From the NCBI GenBank assembly GCA_002499945.1, contig DKYP01000075.1, positions 1 to 23,150 on the forward strand: a stretch of DNA of 23,150 nucleotides, read 5' to 3'. The position numbers and the translations under genes were made by a program. Positions within the stretch are counted from its first letter, which is position 1, and the number at the start of each line of letters is the position of its first letter. Shown here one piece after another: positions 1-7,086 of this stretch. The stretch is from Lachnoclostridium sp. UBA7097 (GTDB lineage Bacteria > Bacillota > Clostridia > Lachnospirales > Lachnospiraceae). Under the pieces are notes generated by a model, which saw nothing but the letters and a program-made list of their open reading frames with translations, was not told the origin of the DNA and did no database searches.

Positions 1-104
1 TCAAGTATAACTTTAAAATCATCATCTTCATAGATTGAAGTTGTAGGGATTTTTCCATGTGCAAGTTTACAGAAAATGCAGTTGTCATCAATATTTTTAT
101 TCAT
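1..104 (-). CDS. HIT family (histidine triad) protein, N-terminal fragment
   Basis: Only the first 34 codons are inside the window; the gene runs off the left edge. Read on the minus strand from the ATG at 104, it begins MNKNIDDNCIFCKLAHGKIP and continues TTSIYEDDDFKVIL. This is the typical start of HIT-family nucleotide hydrolases, with the zinc-type CxxC (Cys-Ile-Phe-Cys), the G-x-I-P turn and the Y-E-D-D strand. The family hydrolyses AMP derivatives and dinucleoside polyphosphates in the cytoplasm. The catalytic HxHxH triad would lie beyond the edge and cannot be checked. An AGGAGG ribosome site (111-116 on the plus strand as CCTCCT) fixes the start. It follows the flavodoxin/SCP2 gene by about 28 bases and is probably cotranscribed with it and the rhomboid gene. 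Confidence 0.8.
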   Translation of the reverse strand, partial: MNKNIDDNCIFCKLAHGKIPTTSIYEDDDFKVIL

Positions 105-132
105 TTTAATCCTCCTGGAATTATATAATATA

Positions 133-1131
133 TTATCTTTTAAACTGGAAAAGTGAATCAAACATCCTCAATATTTTAAAGTCGCCCCTGGCAGTTAATT
201 CGCCTGTCATAAATGTGCTTTGCAGGGTGTTTTCCCCTGAAACTATCCTGTCGAATACATGGGAGGTTGTCTTTAATTTAATATTAGGATTATCTTTTTC
301 ACCATAATAACAGTTTAATTCTGTGTTGTCAGTTTCAATAATAAGTGTATTTCCTTTATCGGCAATTTCTATGGAAAAGGAGATTGCAACACCGGGTGCA
401 GGGTGGAAGTGGGTTTCAAGTGCCTCAATGTATGGACCTTTGTCATAAGGGGAAGTGTCACCCATCATGCCCCTGAACATTTGTGAAAGTTCTTTTATAT
501 CAGCTTTTTGTTTTTTGACATATTTATCATTGGAAACGTACATGGAAAGCTGTTCACTTTCCTGTGGTGTAAGGCTTATTGACTTAGGCTGTGCAACATT
601 GTCAAGTACAGCATCAGTGCTTGAAGGGAATGACAGCATCTTTTTAGAAAAAGCCCTGTAGAAGTTCTCTGCCTTTTTTTCTATAAGGTAAGCATAATCG
701 GAATTAGTTTCAAAGTCTATACTGTTGCTTACATAAGCAGATATGCCATCACATATTTTACCTCCAAGGAGTTCCCATGCTTTGATAAGGGTTATATAGG
801 CTTCTTTCTCACCATATGTTGTAGATACTGCAACTGGCATCATATAAAGCCGTTTAATAGTATCCTTGTCGCCGTAAAGCCAGCAGGAATCAAGGAACTG
901 CTGTAAAAGGCCGCCTATGCCAAGCCATTCTATAGAGGCTGCAAGTATTACGGCATCCGCATCTTTAAGTGTTGCTGGCAGTACAGAAATCCCGCGGATA
1001 TCTTCATATAAATTATATTTTTTTACCTGTAGGTTTAATTCTTCAAGAACTTGGCTTAATTTACTTATTACAAAGTTTACAGGGTCCTCAATAAGCCCTC
1101 TTCCGCCATAATAAATATTTACATTTGTCAT
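133..1131 (-). CDS. Flavodoxin-like / NAD(P)H-dependent FMN reductase-type protein with C-terminal SCP2-like domain
   Basis: A 332-residue protein with no signal peptide or membrane segment. Residues 1-170 look like a flavodoxin or NADPH-dependent FMN reductase fold: a first strand MTNVNIYYGGRG, a central strand ending in DADAVILAASIEW, and LLQQFLDSCWLYG, which resembles the flavin-binding region of this family. After a linker, residues 225-332 resemble an SCP2 sterol-carrier domain, with strands ending in STFMTGELTARGDFKILRMF, close to the family's 'sG.l.v.Gd' ending. The likely role is a cytoplasmic flavin-dependent redox or lipid-binding protein; substrate unknown. The ATG overlaps the rhomboid stop codon by one base (TAATG), so translation is probably coupled. 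The flavodoxin part is fairly sure; the SCP2 assignment is from pattern only. Confidence 0.65.
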   Translation of the reverse strand: MTNVNIYYGGRGLIEDPVNFVISKLSQVLEELNLQVKKYNLYEDIRGISVLPATLKDADAVILAASIEWLGIGGLLQQFLDSCWLYGDKDTIKRLYMMPVAVSTTYGEKEAYITLIKAWELLGGKICDGISAYVSNSIDFETNSDYAYLIEKKAENFYRAFSKKMLSFPSSTDAVLDNVAQPKSISLTPQESEQLSMYVSNDKYVKKQKADIKELSQMFRGMMGDTSPYDKGPYIEALETHFHPAPGVAISFSIEIADKGNTLIIETDNTELNCYYGEKDNPNIKLKTTSHVFDRIVSGENTLQSTFMTGELTARGDFKILRMFDSLFQFKR

Positions 1132-2219
1132 TAATCTGTTCCTGCCTTTCTCTTAGAATTACCAGTAAAATTTAATATAAATAAAGTAGTTAAAAAGCCA
1201 CCCAGAAACCCGCCAATATGTGCAGCATTATCAACACCCTGGCTTGTAATGCCACCATACAGGCTTAAGAATACCATAAATAAAACACGGCGGAATCCTA
1301 TGTCGTGTATATTGTGGCGGCTTATAAGTATTATACAGAGCAATGAGCCCATTAAGCCAAATATTGCACCTGATGCACCGACGGATTGTGTATAGTCATA
1401 CCTCACCATATTATAAACCATTGAAGCGCACCCTGCAATAATCCCTGAAGAAAAATAGATAATTAAGTATTTATATTTGCCAATGTATTGTTCAACATAA
1501 CTTCCAATAAACAGAAGCACAAGCATATTGTTAAATATATGGTCTGGCCCTGCGTGCAGGAACATGCATGTTAATATCCTGTAATACTCATGCCCGTTTA
1601 TAACAAAATCCCATGAAAGCGCACCCTTGTCAATCAGGGGAGCCTCATTATTTAAGGGGGTTATAAAGTCTGTTATTATAAAGACAATGATGTTGATAAC
1701 AACAAGGGCTATATTTGCACGTGCTGATAATATACTGTTAGCTGCTGTACTGTTGTTATATTGTCTGTAACCATCTGCTTTATTATGTATTGTATTAGCA
1801 GATGGATTTCCGGGCATAAGAAATTCTTCTATAGGTTTTTTAAGCCCCATATACATTGGAAGGGTGTTTCCATATATCACAAGTTTCCTGTCTGATGGTA
1901 TTATCCGCCACAGGAAGCTGTCAGTATTTTGCATGTTGAAAGGCGGTGTGGCATTATTACTGATAAAAATATACAGAAAGTGGTAAATCCGGCAGCCCTT
2001 ATGTACCAGGAAATCCCTTATCTGCCGGGAAATATGCAAGAATTGTTCTTCTGTATAACTTATACCAGAGGTTTCATCTAATGTGACTATAACATATCCC
2101 TCTGCTTCCTTAGACAGCCCGTTTTCCACCAGTTTTATATTTACATGGGGTTCTTCCACATTTAACTCCAATGGTTCATAACCCATCTGGTTAAATATAA
2201 ATGCAATTTCATTATACAT
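1131..2219 (-). CDS. Rhomboid family intramembrane serine protease
   Basis: A 362-residue protein. Residues 1-150 form a soluble, presumably cytoplasmic domain, followed by a rhomboid core of about six membrane helices. The core has the family marks: FLHAGPDHIFNNMLVL (the conserved His and Asn before the second helix), the catalytic serine in VGASGAIFGLMG (Ser283) and the catalytic histidine in NAAHIGGFLGGF (His334). Rhomboids cleave membrane-embedded substrates; the substrate here is unknown. The chosen start is the ATG at 2219 because a GGAGG ribosome site (2226-2230 as CCTCC) lies six bases upstream. An in-frame ATG at 2246 would add nine residues but has no comparable site. It is the first gene of a likely three-gene minus-strand operon, diverging from the membrane protein at 2509. 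Confidence 0.93.
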   Translation of the reverse strand: MYNEIAFIFNQMGYEPLELNVEEPHVNIKLVENGLSKEAEGYVIVTLDETSGISYTEEQFLHISRQIRDFLVHKGCRIYHFLYIFISNNATPPFNMQNTDSFLWRIIPSDRKLVIYGNTLPMYMGLKKPIEEFLMPGNPSANTIHNKADGYRQYNNSTAANSILSARANIALVVINIIVFIITDFITPLNNEAPLIDKGALSWDFVINGHEYYRILTCMFLHAGPDHIFNNMLVLLFIGSYVEQYIGKYKYLIIYFSSGIIAGCASMVYNMVRYDYTQSVGASGAIFGLMGSLLCIILISRHNIHDIGFRRVLFMVFLSLYGGITSQGVDNAAHIGGFLGGFLTTLFILNFTGNSKRKAGTD

Positions 2220-2386
2220 ATGTAACCTCCATTCTCTTAAAACCATATTAAGGTATATTCTAACAAAAAATATATAAATTATCCAGTATTAATGTTTTAT
2301 ACTTATTATTTGTTATTTAGTGAAAAAAATAGCAGGATATGGCAGAATACAGCGAAACAGGACAGTAATAGGGATATTGCGCACGC

Positions 2387-2415
2387 TTGTGCCGGAACAT
2401 GGAATTATATAGTAT
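2387..2415 (+). promoter_or_regulatory. Possible sigma-A promoter for the 2509 gene
   Basis: TTGTGC at 2387-2392 and TAGTAT at 2410-2415 are 17 bases apart, which fits a weak vegetative promoter about 95 bases before the next start codon. The surrounding 2247-2508 region separates divergent genes and must hold promoters for both directions. I see no clear operator or terminator in it. Confidence 0.3.
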
Positions 2416-2508
2416 ATAAAGGCTACTGTTAAATTATGTATTTAAGATTTAATATAAAGAAAGCTGTAGTGAGCAGTTTAAATAGTATATGCAGAATGGA
2501 GGAATACT

Positions 2509-3168
2509 ATGAAACAGTTTTTGCAGGATTACAACATGGTCTTTGCAATGGCGGCTGTGGGCTGCCTTACAATTATGATGAAAAGCATTGCAGCTATAGT
2601 ATACTATAAGCTTATCTGCCAGGCGGAACAGATGGGGAACACCAAGAACAAATATATGAAAGCACTGTCAGGTAAAATTATTGCTTCATATAAGCTGGAA
2701 CGTAAGATACACAATGTAAAATGTATGGTGGATAAGAGCATGTATAATATGCGTTTCCTGGGTATTTCAGCTGCGGGCTGGAAGAATGTGGGCATCTATG
2801 GGATTCTGGCTGTACTGGCTGTGTTTGTTTCCTGCCTGCTTCTTGGAGTTTATTTCCATATGCCTTATGAATGGCATGCCTTAACAGGCTTGTCAGCCGT
2901 TGCCGTTATAGCTCTTCTTGCAACATCAGAAATGTTATTCCAGATACACAAAAAGTACAGGCTTTTAAAACTTCAGATGACAGATTACCTTGAAAATGTA
3001 CTACAGCCTAAACTTGAAAAAGAATATCTGCATCCTGAAGAAGAGAAGAAGTACCAGAATGAGTATTTTGAGAATGAAGAAGAAAAAGAACAGCAAGATG
3101 AAGCTGCAGCTTCTATGGAAGACCTCAAACTTTTTGAAGAATTTGTAGAGGAATACTTAGCTGATTAA
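2509..3168 (+). CDS. Membrane protein of unknown function with acidic C-terminal tail
   Basis: I do not recognise this 219-residue protein. It has a hydrophobic stretch near residues 10-33, a lysine-rich connector (44-80), two closely spaced membrane segments (about 94-116 and 124-145), then an amphipathic region. The tail (170-219) is very rich in Glu and ends in LFEEFVEEYLAD. There is no cleavable signal peptide and no catalytic motif I can name. The start is supported by TGGAGGAATACT before the ATG (GGAGG, seven-base spacing). It lies 24 bases before a MerR-type gene on the same strand, so the two are probably cotranscribed. The acidic tail could be a docking surface for a cytoplasmic partner, possibly the basic-tailed MerR protein, but that is a guess from charge alone. 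Confidence 0.7.
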   Translation: MKQFLQDYNMVFAMAAVGCLTIMMKSIAAIVYYKLICQAEQMGNTKNKYMKALSGKIIASYKLERKIHNVKCMVDKSMYNMRFLGISAAGWKNVGIYGILAVLAVFVSCLLLGVYFHMPYEWHALTGLSAVAVIALLATSEMLFQIHKKYRLLKLQMTDYLENVLQPKLEKEYLHPEEEKKYQNEYFENEEEKEQQDEAAASMEDLKLFEEFVEEYLAD

Positions 3169-3192
3169 AAAACAAGGCAAGGCAGGAAAGGC

Positions 3193-3891
3193 ATGGTTAT
3201 TAGTATGGAAAAGAGATTTAGTATTTCGGATGCATCCAGGCAGGTTGAAGTTGAAAACCACGTATTAAGGTACTGGGAAGAAGAATTAATGCTTCCGATT
3301 GAAAGAAATGCGAAAGGACACAGGTTTTACAAAGAAAGTGATATACAGGCACTTAAAACCATAAAAGATTTAAAGGAGCAGGGTTTCCAGCTTAAGGCAA
3401 TAAAGCTTCTTATGCCTGATATTGCAAGGGTACGTGATATGAGCCCGCAGGAAGTGTACCAGTTAAGGGAAGAATTAAACCAGCAGGTATTAAGGGAGGA
3501 AGAAGTGCAGGATAAAAATGTAGTTCCACTGCAGGCAGGAAAGCGTGCTTCAGCACCGTCTAAAAAAAGCAGTGAAGAGAAGATGAAGCAGTTTGAAAAT
3601 ATGTTAAGGCATATGGTTTCACGTATTGTAGATGAAAATGAAATGGCATCTGAGAAACGGATATATGAGGCAGTAAGTACAAAACTTATGAAGGAGATGG
3701 ATTATATGATGAGGGAAAAGGAGGAGATACAGGCAAAGCAGATGGAATTACTACAGCAGATATTAGAAGAAGTAAGGCGTGAAATGCCAGAAACTGCTGC
3801 AAGTAATGAATCAAAAGCAGCAGGTATGCGCAAAAAGAAAAAAGAAGAAAATAAGACAAAAAGAAGAAAATTATTTGCCAAGTCTGTATGA
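3193..3891 (+). CDS. MerR-type helix-turn-helix protein with coiled coil and basic tail
   Basis: A 232-residue protein. Residues 7-75 form a winged MerR-type helix-turn-helix, with FSISDASRQVEVENHVLRYW for the recognition helix region and NAKGHRFYKESDIQALKTI for the wing. There is no MerR-type cysteine effector site. The rest is a spacer, a heptad-like coiled coil (about 135-200, many Met, Glu and Lys) and a strongly basic tail with runs of Lys and Arg. This layout (MerR head, coiled coil, basic end) resembles RacA-like DNA-anchoring proteins more than small-molecule-sensing MerR regulators; that comparison is inference. The start at 3193 has AGGA five bases upstream; an in-frame ATG at 3205 is too far from that site. 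It sits between a membrane protein and rfbC. Confidence 0.8.
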   Translation: MVISMEKRFSISDASRQVEVENHVLRYWEEELMLPIERNAKGHRFYKESDIQALKTIKDLKEQGFQLKAIKLLMPDIARVRDMSPQEVYQLREELNQQVLREEEVQDKNVVPLQAGKRASAPSKKSSEEKMKQFENMLRHMVSRIVDENEMASEKRIYEAVSTKLMKEMDYMMREKEEIQAKQMELLQQILEEVRREMPETAASNESKAAGMRKKKKEENKTKRRKLFAKSV

Positions 3892-3944
3892 TAGTGATAT
3901 AGTTATATTAGTATAGCTATTTAACAGGCAAAGGAGTAATTTTT

Positions 3945-4508
3945 ATGGGCAATTTTATATTTGAAAAATATGGCGGGATAGAAGGCCTTTACCATGTACA
4001 GCCAGAAGTACGTGGCGATGCAAGGGGTTATTTTATGGAAACATATAATTACAATGACTTTAAAGCAGCAGGGCTTGATATGGTATTTGTGCAGGACAAC
4101 CAGTCACTATCCTCAAAAGGAGTTTTAAGGGGGCTTCATTTCCAGAAAGAGCATACACAGGGTAAGCTTGTGCGTGTAATTAGCGGCGAAGTTTTTGATG
4201 TGGCTGTTGATATACGTAAAGGTTCATCTACATATGGCAAATGGGCCGGGGTAATTTTAAGCGCAGAGAAGAAGAATATGTTATATGTACCAGAGGGATT
4301 TGCACATGGCTTTTATGTACTGTCGGATACAGCAGAGTTTTTATATAAATGCACGGACTTCTACGACCCGTCATCAGAGGCAGGGATAATGTGGAATGAC
4401 CCTGTACTTGGTATAAAGTGGCCAGTACCTGCAGGGGAAGAACCAAAGCTTGCAGAAAAGGATAAAAAGTATCCTGGGTTTTCAGAGGATATTTTCTTAG
4501 AATACTGA
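3945..4508 (+). CDS. rfbC: dTDP-4-dehydrorhamnose 3,5-epimerase
   Basis: A 187-residue RmlC-family enzyme of normal length. It epimerises C3 and C5 of dTDP-4-keto-6-deoxyglucose, the third step of dTDP-L-rhamnose synthesis, in the cytoplasm. Visible marks are the early DARGYFMETYN strand, FVQDNQSLSSKGVLRGLHFQ with the catalytic His65, GKLVRVISGEVFDVAVDIR with the paired Asp, and VPEGFAHGFYVLSD with the active-site region. AGGAG lies eight bases before the ATG. It precedes rfbD by about 80 bases on the same strand. rfbA and rfbB, needed for the first two steps, are not in this window. The product would feed rhamnose-containing cell-wall or surface polysaccharide. Confidence 0.96.
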   Translation: MGNFIFEKYGGIEGLYHVQPEVRGDARGYFMETYNYNDFKAAGLDMVFVQDNQSLSSKGVLRGLHFQKEHTQGKLVRVISGEVFDVAVDIRKGSSTYGKWAGVILSAEKKNMLYVPEGFAHGFYVLSDTAEFLYKCTDFYDPSSEAGIMWNDPVLGIKWPVPAGEEPKLAEKDKKYPGFSEDIFLEY

Positions 4509-4516
4509 CAAATACC

Positions 4517-4556
4517 AGGTTGAAAACGCATTCTTAGAAAGACTACACTTCAACCT
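4517..4556. repeat. Short inverted repeat between rfbC and rfbD
   Basis: AGGTTGAA at 4517-4524 is exactly repeated in reverse complement as TTCAACCT at 4549-4556, with a 24-base loop. It lies between the rfbC stop and the rfbD ribosome site. There is no T-run after it, so it is not a classical terminator. It could be a weak mRNA stem or a protein-binding site, or chance. Confidence 0.35.
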
Positions 4557-4587
4557 TAGAACATAATTTGTAGAAATGAGGACAGCT

Positions 4588-5457
4588 ATGGAGATGAAAA
4601 GGGTACTAATAACCGGGGCGCATGGCCAGCTTGGACGTTCACTTTTAAGTATTTTAAAAGGTACAGATACAGAAGTGGTACCAACAGATGCAGATACGCT
4701 TGATATATGTGATTATGGCCAGGTAGAAAAGTTTATAACAGCGCATAAACCGGATACAATAATAAACTGTGCAGCGCACACGGCTGTTGACAAGTGTGAA
4801 ACTGATGCAGAAAATGCAGAAAGGATTAATGCAGAAGGACCGGCAAACCTTGCAATAGCAGCAGAAAAGGCAGGTGCGCAGATAGTACAGGTATCAACAG
4901 ATTATGTATTTGACGGCAATGCAAAGAAACCATATACAGAAGAGGATAGGACAAACCCGCAGAGTGTATATGGAAGAACGAAACTTGCCGGGGAGGAAGC
5001 TGTTATAAAAAATTGCAGCAGGTATTTTATAGTAAGGACAGCCTGGCTTTATGGTGAAGGGAATAATTTTGTAAAGACAATGCTCCGGCTTGCAGATGAA
5101 AGGGACACTATAACAGTTGTAAATGACCAGTATGGTACGCCTACTTCCTCACTGGAGCTTGCAAGGATGATACTTTATATTATACCATCAGGGCAATATG
5201 GCATATACCACGGGACATGTGAAGGTGAAACAAACTGGTATGAATTTGCATGTGAGATAATGAGACAGGCAGGTAAAGATGTAAAAGTCGTACCTGTAAC
5301 TACAAGTGAATACAAGACAAATGAAAAAGCAGCCATAAGACCAGCTTATTCGGTTCTTGAAAACAAGAAGCTTAATTCAATGGGAAAATACCGTATGAAA
5401 GGCTGGGAAGAGGCACTGGCAGAGTATATGGATATAATGGGTTATTCCAGGGTATAA
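4588..5457 (+). CDS. rfbD: dTDP-4-dehydrorhamnose reductase
   Basis: A 289-residue RmlD-family short-chain dehydrogenase. It reduces dTDP-4-keto-L-rhamnose to dTDP-L-rhamnose with NAD(P)H, the last step of the pathway. The Rossmann glycine motif is ITGAHGQLG (Gly10, Gly13, Gly16). The family block VSTDYVFDG follows, and the catalytic pair is SVYGRTKLAGEE (Tyr128, Lys132). The C-terminal substrate region includes AIRPAYSVLENKKL. I chose the ATG at 4588, six codons before the glycine motif, because GAGGA is five bases upstream. The in-frame ATG at 4576 overlaps that ribosome site and has none of its own. It follows rfbC and ends at a strong hairpin terminator. Confidence 0.96.
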   Translation: MEMKRVLITGAHGQLGRSLLSILKGTDTEVVPTDADTLDICDYGQVEKFITAHKPDTIINCAAHTAVDKCETDAENAERINAEGPANLAIAAEKAGAQIVQVSTDYVFDGNAKKPYTEEDRTNPQSVYGRTKLAGEEAVIKNCSRYFIVRTAWLYGEGNNFVKTMLRLADERDTITVVNDQYGTPTSSLELARMILYIIPSGQYGIYHGTCEGETNWYEFACEIMRQAGKDVKVVPVTTSEYKTNEKAAIRPAYSVLENKKLNSMGKYRMKGWEEALAEYMDIMGYSRV

Positions 5458-5497
5458 CAATACCACCAGCAGATGCCGGCTGCTGGTGGTATTGTTT
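5456..5497. terminator. Strong hairpin terminator between convergent genes
   Basis: AACAATACCACCAGCA (5456-5471) pairs perfectly with TGCTGGTGGTATTGTT (5481-5496), and the G-C next to the loop extends the stem to about 17 pairs, with a short loop. The stem overlaps the rfbD stop codon and is followed by a T-rich stretch. It lies between rfbD and the convergent BIG2-protein gene, so it may act in both directions, although the T-run on either side is short. Confidence 0.85.
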
Positions 5498-5515
5498 TGT
5501 CTGGTACCTGTAAAG

Positions 5516-6163
5516 TCAATTAATGGTTATTTTACATATGTCATAGCTACCGTTTAATATAGTAGCTGTAATATATGCTGTACCCTTGGCTTTCGCATAT
5601 ATTTTACCCTTAGATGAAACAGAAACTATGTCATTGTCAGAGCTTTCAAACTTCGGGACTTCATCTGTGATGCTTGGGCGGAGTGTGTACTGTAATTTCC
5701 TGCTTTCCCCTGTATTAAGCTTGTATTTGGTTTTCCTGAACTTTACGCTTACAGCTTTCGGGGTTACGTCTACTTTAAACTTTAATGTGTATGTATTAGT
5801 TACAAAAAGGAATACTGGTTCTTGTATTTTAATAGTAATAGTAGCAGTACCCACACCAATGCCCGTGTACCCACAAGTATTATCTTCCCCTGGCTCAACG
5901 GTAAGAATTGATTCATCTGAACTTTTATACGAGATATCGCTGTTGTCAGGTACCTTAAAAACAGTGAGGATATCGCTTGTGCCAGTTAAAATAGAAGTGC
6001 TGCTCTTTTTTATAAAAGGTTCTGTTTTATTGGCATATTTAGTATACTTGGGCACGCTGGCAGTTTTGATAAAAGTATCAGATGATGCAAAAGCCTTGTT
6101 ACAAGGAAGCGCTGCAAAGATGACTACTAAGGCCAGCATACAGATACGTAATATCTTGCGCAT
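5516..6163 (-). CDS. Secreted bacterial Ig-like (BIG2) domain protein
   Basis: A 215-residue protein with a clear signal peptide: a basic start (MRKILR), a hydrophobic core to about residue 20, and a probable cut after AFA (residue 26). The cysteine at 21 is preceded by Pro, so it is not a normal lipobox. The mature part looks like two Ig-like beta-sandwich domains of the BIG2 type. Marks are ISYKSSDESILTVEP with GIGVGTATITIKI in the first, and YKLNTGESRKLQYTL, FESSDNDIVSVSSKGKIYA and AKGTAYITATI in the second. Such domains are usually structural or adhesive parts of surface proteins; here there is no anchor and no enzyme domain. A GGAGG site precedes the ATG. It diverges from the two-component genes at 6368. 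Confidence 0.85.
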   Translation of the reverse strand: MRKILRICMLALVVIFAALPCNKAFASSDTFIKTASVPKYTKYANKTEPFIKKSSTSILTGTSDILTVFKVPDNSDISYKSSDESILTVEPGEDNTCGYTGIGVGTATITIKIQEPVFLFVTNTYTLKFKVDVTPKAVSVKFRKTKYKLNTGESRKLQYTLRPSITDEVPKFESSDNDIVSVSSKGKIYAKAKGTAYITATILNGSYDICKITIN

Positions 6164-6287
6164 TTTTTCCTCCTTAATATGAATTTAGCATAGATGCTGT
6201 GTAAAAATAAAATTTTTACATATACTATACTGTTTAAAAATAATAAATAATATAGTTGTCAGAATAGTGTCATATAAATTACTTTTT

Positions 6288-6316
6288 TTGCCATATTTAT
6301 TCCGCAATTTTATATT
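6288..6316 (+). promoter_or_regulatory. Sigma-A-type promoter of the two-component operon
   Basis: TTGCCA at 6288-6293 and TATATT at 6311-6316 are separated by 17 bases, each one base off consensus. Transcription would begin near 6323, about 45 bases before the response-regulator start. The 6164-6367 region also has to hold the promoter of the divergent BIG2-protein gene, which I could not place. Confidence 0.6.
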
Positions 6317-6367
6317 AGAATATTTTTGTAATTGAAACTGTGTTATTTTGTAGAAATGAGGTGTTGT

Positions 6368-7069
6368 ATGCAGTATATTTTAATTGCAGATGATAATCCA
6401 GACATTACAGATATTCTTTCTGTATATGTAAAAAAAGAGGGGTATGAACCCGTTGTTGCCAAAGATGGTGTAGAAGCAGAGAAGCTTTATGAAAGTTATA
6501 AGCCGGCAGCACTTCTTTTGGATGTTATGATGCCATTAAAAGATGGCTATGAGGTATGTAAAAGTATCCGCAGGAAATCAAGTGTACCAATAATACTTAT
6601 TACTGCACGTGGTGAAGATTATGATAAGATAATGGGACTGGATATAGGCGCAGATGATTATATAGTAAAACCTTTCAGCCCAAGTGAGGTTATGGCAAGG
6701 CTCAGGGCAGTTTTACGCAGGTTCGTTGCAACAGAAGTATCAGAAAATTCTGATACAATACTTAGAATTAATAATATGACTGTAAACCTTGAAGAATACT
6801 CTTTTACAATCGGGGACAAGAAAGTACCACTTACCAAGAAAGAAATTGAAACCATGTGGACACTTGCAAGCAACCCCAATAAAGTGTTTACCAGGGACAA
6901 CCTGCTTGACAGCCTGTGGGGGTATGATTATTATGGTGACAGCAGGACAGTTGATTCCCATATTAAAAGGCTGCGTGCCAAGATTGATACAATAGAACAT
7001 CCAGCATGGAGTATTAAGACAATATGGGGGGTAGGTTATAAATTTGAGATAAATGATACTGATGTATAG
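6368..7069 (+). CDS. OmpR/PhoB-family response regulator
   Basis: A 233-residue two-component regulator. The receiver domain (1-115) has the acidic pair Asp8-Asp9, phospho-acceptor Asp52 in LLLDVMMPLKDG, Thr79 in PIILITARGED and Lys101 in YIVKPFSPSE. The C-terminal winged helix (about 130-230) ends in SRTVDSHIKRLRAKID and KTIWGVGYKFEI, typical of OmpR/PhoB DNA-binding domains. The start at 6368 fits a receiver beginning MQYILIADDN; the GAGGTG ribosome site lies just before it. An in-frame ATG at 6356 overlaps that site and a further one at 6332 would add sequence unlike the family. The kinase gene follows 17 bases later. The signal is unknown; the divergent secreted BIG2 protein is a candidate target. 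Confidence 0.95.
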   Translation: MQYILIADDNPDITDILSVYVKKEGYEPVVAKDGVEAEKLYESYKPAALLLDVMMPLKDGYEVCKSIRRKSSVPIILITARGEDYDKIMGLDIGADDYIVKPFSPSEVMARLRAVLRRFVATEVSENSDTILRINNMTVNLEEYSFTIGDKKVPLTKKEIETMWTLASNPNKVFTRDNLLDSLWGYDYYGDSRTVDSHIKRLRAKIDTIEHPAWSIKTIWGVGYKFEINDTDV

Positions 7070-7086
7070 GCAGGAAGGTGCAGTAT

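Noticed and set aside
2292..2432. 46-residue open frame between the divergent rhomboid and membrane-protein genes
   Set aside because: No ribosome site before the ATG, and it spans the likely promoter region; composition gives no support.
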